Below are positions 62,188-64,000 of a stretch of 64,000 bases of DNA, one piece after another. The position numbers were made by a program, and so were the translations under genes. Source of the DNA: Paenibacillus sp. E222 (GTDB taxonomy: Bacteria > Bacillota > Bacilli > Paenibacillales > Paenibacillaceae). Location: positions 2,480,001 to 2,544,000 of the forward strand of contig NZ_CP058552.1 of the NCBI RefSeq assembly GCF_013401555.1, written 5' to 3'. Position 1 is the first letter of the stretch. Each line of letters opens with the position of its first letter. The notes beneath the pieces are model-generated. The model was not told the origin of the DNA and did not search any database. It saw only the letters and a list, made by a program, of their open reading frames with translations.

Positions 62188-62245
62188 GGGGAGGATCTTG
62201 GCGGAGTGACCAACGGTTATGTGTTATGCCTCTTTCAGCAGTCCG

Positions 62246-63238
62246 TTAGAAAATGCTATCGGGAACGTAGTATATTTTCTGCCCGTTCGCTTTATTGCCT
62301 GGATCGGTAACGATGGTGAAGTATACGTTCCCGTTCTTGGTCTGTACGCCCTCAATTTCATGTTTCCCGACATTTGTTATTTTCACAAGGGATTGGTAAG
62401 CACCTGAACTTGAAATCTTGGCAATCTGAGGAGTTTCCCCTTCTCCCCCGCCTGATGTAAATATTTGCGTTTTGCCCAGCAGGTCTACTCCCTGAAACGA
62501 TCCGTTGGGTCTGATAATGCCACTGCCCGACTGCGTGAAGCTGGAAACAGCGGCCTTCACCGCAGCTGCGCTGTCCATTCGAACCTGCTTGTTATTATCC
62601 AGAAGTTTGTTTAAAGCGACCGTGTCATAAATGGACCAGGTGACGGTGGTTTTGTCCTTCGTTTGTACGCGAAAAACGGTATAATTGCTATTGCCGCCTC
62701 CGTCCACACGCCGGGTTTCACCCAATTTCGAACCGGTTTTGTTGGCGTAATTCATATACGTGAACCGATGTAGATCGGTATAATCCACGGTTTTGCCTGC
62801 CGCGTATTGCAGTCTGGCTACCTGTAGTGACCAAAATTCAGGTTCCGAAGGATCGGCTTTTGAACTAAAATAAAAATAATTGGACCCATTGTACGTATAC
62901 ATATCCAGCGTTTGGCAATGACCGCTGTTCGTGATGGTCATTTTATCCACGTATACAGCGTCGCTGCCCTTTATGAGTAATCTGGAGAGGTGACATGTCC
63001 CGTCCACACGTTGCGTAACGTACACGTATTTATCCGCGATGTATGCCTTTTGCACAACACGGTCATGCTTGAGTCCTTTGAGATGGTATGCCAGTTTTGC
63101 CGAGGCGTTTACGGTTTTTCCCGGAGATGCGGCCATTGCAGGCAGAACAGACAAGCCAAATAACAGTAGTGCAAGAACAAAAGATGTTGTTATTTTCCAT
63201 TTTCTTTTCTTTAAGCTCAAGGATCGATTCTTAAACAT
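62246..63238 (-). CDS. Secreted helveticin J-like protein (class III bacteriocin family)
   Basis: A 330-residue secreted protein with a basic N-terminus (KNRSLSLKKRKWK), a hydrophobic signal core and a cleavage site after AMA near residue 36. The mature part consists of repeated short beta-strand blocks such as VVQKAYIADKYVYVTQRVDGTCHLSR, consistent with a beta-propeller, and resembles the helveticin J family of large bacteriocins. Two cysteines (in GTCHL and GHCQT) may form a disulfide. AAAGGAGG seven bases before ATG sets the start. It is monocistronic with a strong terminator. No immunity gene is adjacent. Antibacterial function is inferred from the family and is not certain. Confidence 0.6.
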   Translation of the reverse strand: MFKNRSLSLKKRKWKITTSFVLALLLFGLSVLPAMAASPGKTVNASAKLAYHLKGLKHDRVVQKAYIADKYVYVTQRVDGTCHLSRLLIKGSDAVYVDKMTITNSGHCQTLDMYTYNGSNYFYFSSKADPSEPEFWSLQVARLQYAAGKTVDYTDLHRFTYMNYANKTGSKLGETRRVDGGGNSNYTVFRVQTKDKTTVTWSIYDTVALNKLLDNNKQVRMDSAAAVKAAVSSFTQSGSGIIRPNGSFQGVDLLGKTQIFTSGGGEGETPQIAKISSSGAYQSLVKITNVGKHEIEGVQTKNGNVYFTIVTDPGNKANGQKIYYVPDSIF

Positions 63239-63449
63239 AGGTATACCTCCTTTAGAAAGATAATATGACTTTAAATATAAGCACCTCTAAAAACTATATC
63301 AAATAAATAATACTATATTTTCCAATTTAAAGAATCATTCTAAAACAAAAATTTCTGTCCCTGAATAAGATTTGGTCCACAGGCTTTTTTCGCATATAAT
63401 GAAAGGTAATGTGATGACAGGCTTCGGTTTTATTAGTACAAGCATGGAT

Positions 63450-63700
63450 ATATATGTTCAACTAAGCATTTACACGATAACGGAGAGGACAGAAATAATC
63501 TGAAGAAGCGAAGCTACTTCGAAAGCATACACTTCGCCTAAAAGCTTTCTAAAAGAAAGCAACATCGGAAGCATACGCTATCCCCGGATCTCCCCTTTTC
63601 AAAAAAGGATTCATTCAAAAAAATCTGGGGATAACAGCGATCGGAAGGTTGTTCTGTCATTGGAGTGTTAGTGTAAATATTGTTTAGTTGAATGTATATA
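63450..63700 (+). repeat. Long palindromic intergenic element, copy F (long form), upstream of the helicase gene
   Basis: The longest copy: outer ends TTCAACTAA and TTAGTTGAA, TTTACAC/GTGTAAA, GACAGAA/TTCTGTC, an added CTACTTCGAAAGCATACACT block, the long-form hairpin AGCTTTCTAAAAGAAAGC, and the core TATCCCCGGAT with ATCTGGGGATA with CCTTTT/AAAAGG at the apex. It ends 36 bp before the helicase ATG. The stretch 63239-63449 before it is AT-rich with no gene. Confidence 0.8.
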
Positions 63701-63735
63701 GCGTCATAACGAATAAATTTAAAGGATGGACATAC

Positions 63736-64000
63736 ATGACGAATCAAACATTTGCTTCAATTGGCGTAGAACAGGATCTTGAGGCTGTACTCGCCAGACA
63801 TGGCATCAACGAACCTTCACCGGTACAGGCACAGACGATCCCGGTTATTTTGGAAGGTCGCGATGTGGTTTCGAAATCTCAGACGGGAACAGGCAAGACG
63901 CTCGCTTATCTGCTGCCACTGCTGCAATCCATTAAAAGTGACGTAAAAGGGACACAGAAGCTCATCATAGCTCCTACTCAAGAGCTGGCGATGCAGATTG
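63736..64000 (+). CDS. DEAD-box ATP-dependent RNA helicase, 5' part
   Basis: The first 88 codons of a DEAD-box helicase cut by the window edge. The N-terminal phenylalanine and Q motif (FASIGVEQDLEAVL, then EPSPVQAQTIP), Walker A SQTGTGKT (motif I) and motif Ia PTQELAMQI are present. The ATG follows AAAGGATGG. Such helicases remodel RNA in ribosome assembly or mRNA decay. Which subtype (CshA, CshB, DbpA-like) cannot be decided from this part. Copy F of the palindromic element lies directly upstream. Confidence 0.92.
   Translation, partial: MTNQTFASIGVEQDLEAVLARHGINEPSPVQAQTIPVILEGRDVVSKSQTGTGKTLAYLLPLLQSIKSDVKGTQKLIIAPTQELAMQI

Noticed and set aside
1..64000. CRISPR arrays, tRNA or rRNA genes
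   Set aside because: No regularly spaced short direct repeats and no cloverleaf or rRNA-like sequence was seen on either strand. A tRNAscan or CRISPR search was not possible.

Overview
This window looks like a chromosomal segment of a Paenibacillus-type, endospore-forming Gram-positive bacterium. The evidence is strong Shine-Dalgarno sequences (AAGGAGG type), the sporulation checkpoint protein Sda, a YheC/YheD spore-coat ATP-grasp protein, the Bacillales-specific replication proteins DnaB and DnaI, HemQ (coproheme pathway), YumC-type ferredoxin-NADP reductase, KtrA/KtrB and the sdhCAB arrangement. By eye the base composition is close to balanced.

Layout. 1-8.9 kb: start of a minus-strand gene at the edge, an A-type Fe-S carrier, an SDR-like oxidoreductase behind a palindromic operator, a secreted GH53 galactanase, and convergent ppk/ppx. 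8.9-16.9 kb: mostly housekeeping (YheC/D, sda with DnaA boxes, FNR, NADH dehydrogenase II with a Rex-like operator, hemQ, yuiB, dnaB). 16.9-18.5 kb: WYL regulator and DinB-like protein. 18.6-41.8 kb: a carbohydrate island. It holds a secreted GH85 endo-beta-N-acetylglucosaminidase, a YesM/YesN-type two-component system, a lipoprotein/permease ABC importer, and five cytoplasmic glycosidases: GH3, GH38, GH125, a large clan GH-A enzyme and a second GH38. Together these would form a complete route for high-mannose N-glycans: cut outside, import the oligomannoside, trim inside. 42-50.5 kb: dnaI, a 51-aa membrane peptide, trxA, uvrC, a CPBP protease, ktrB and ktrA. 50.6-55.5 kb: LysR regulator and sdhC-sdhA-sdhB. 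55.6-64 kb: two metallophosphoesterases, GNAT, PHP phosphatase, LysR, CheX, SDR, a helveticin J-like secreted protein and the start of a DEAD-box helicase.

Two structural features stand out. First, dnaB and dnaI, which are adjacent in B. subtilis, lie about 25 kb apart with the glycan island between them. Second, a family of long, imperfectly palindromic intergenic elements (about 150-250 bp) occurs in six recognisable copies plus one deletion relic. Five full copies and the relic sit 27-66 bp upstream of a start codon, all in the same orientation. One splits sdhA from sdhB and one sits inside the glycan operon. Their arms differ in sequence between copies but keep pairing.

The GH85 gene and the importer operon share an identical 14-bp cre-like site and tandem direct repeats, suggesting joint control by CcpA and the local two-component response regulator. 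No tRNA, rRNA, CRISPR array, transposase or phage gene was seen.
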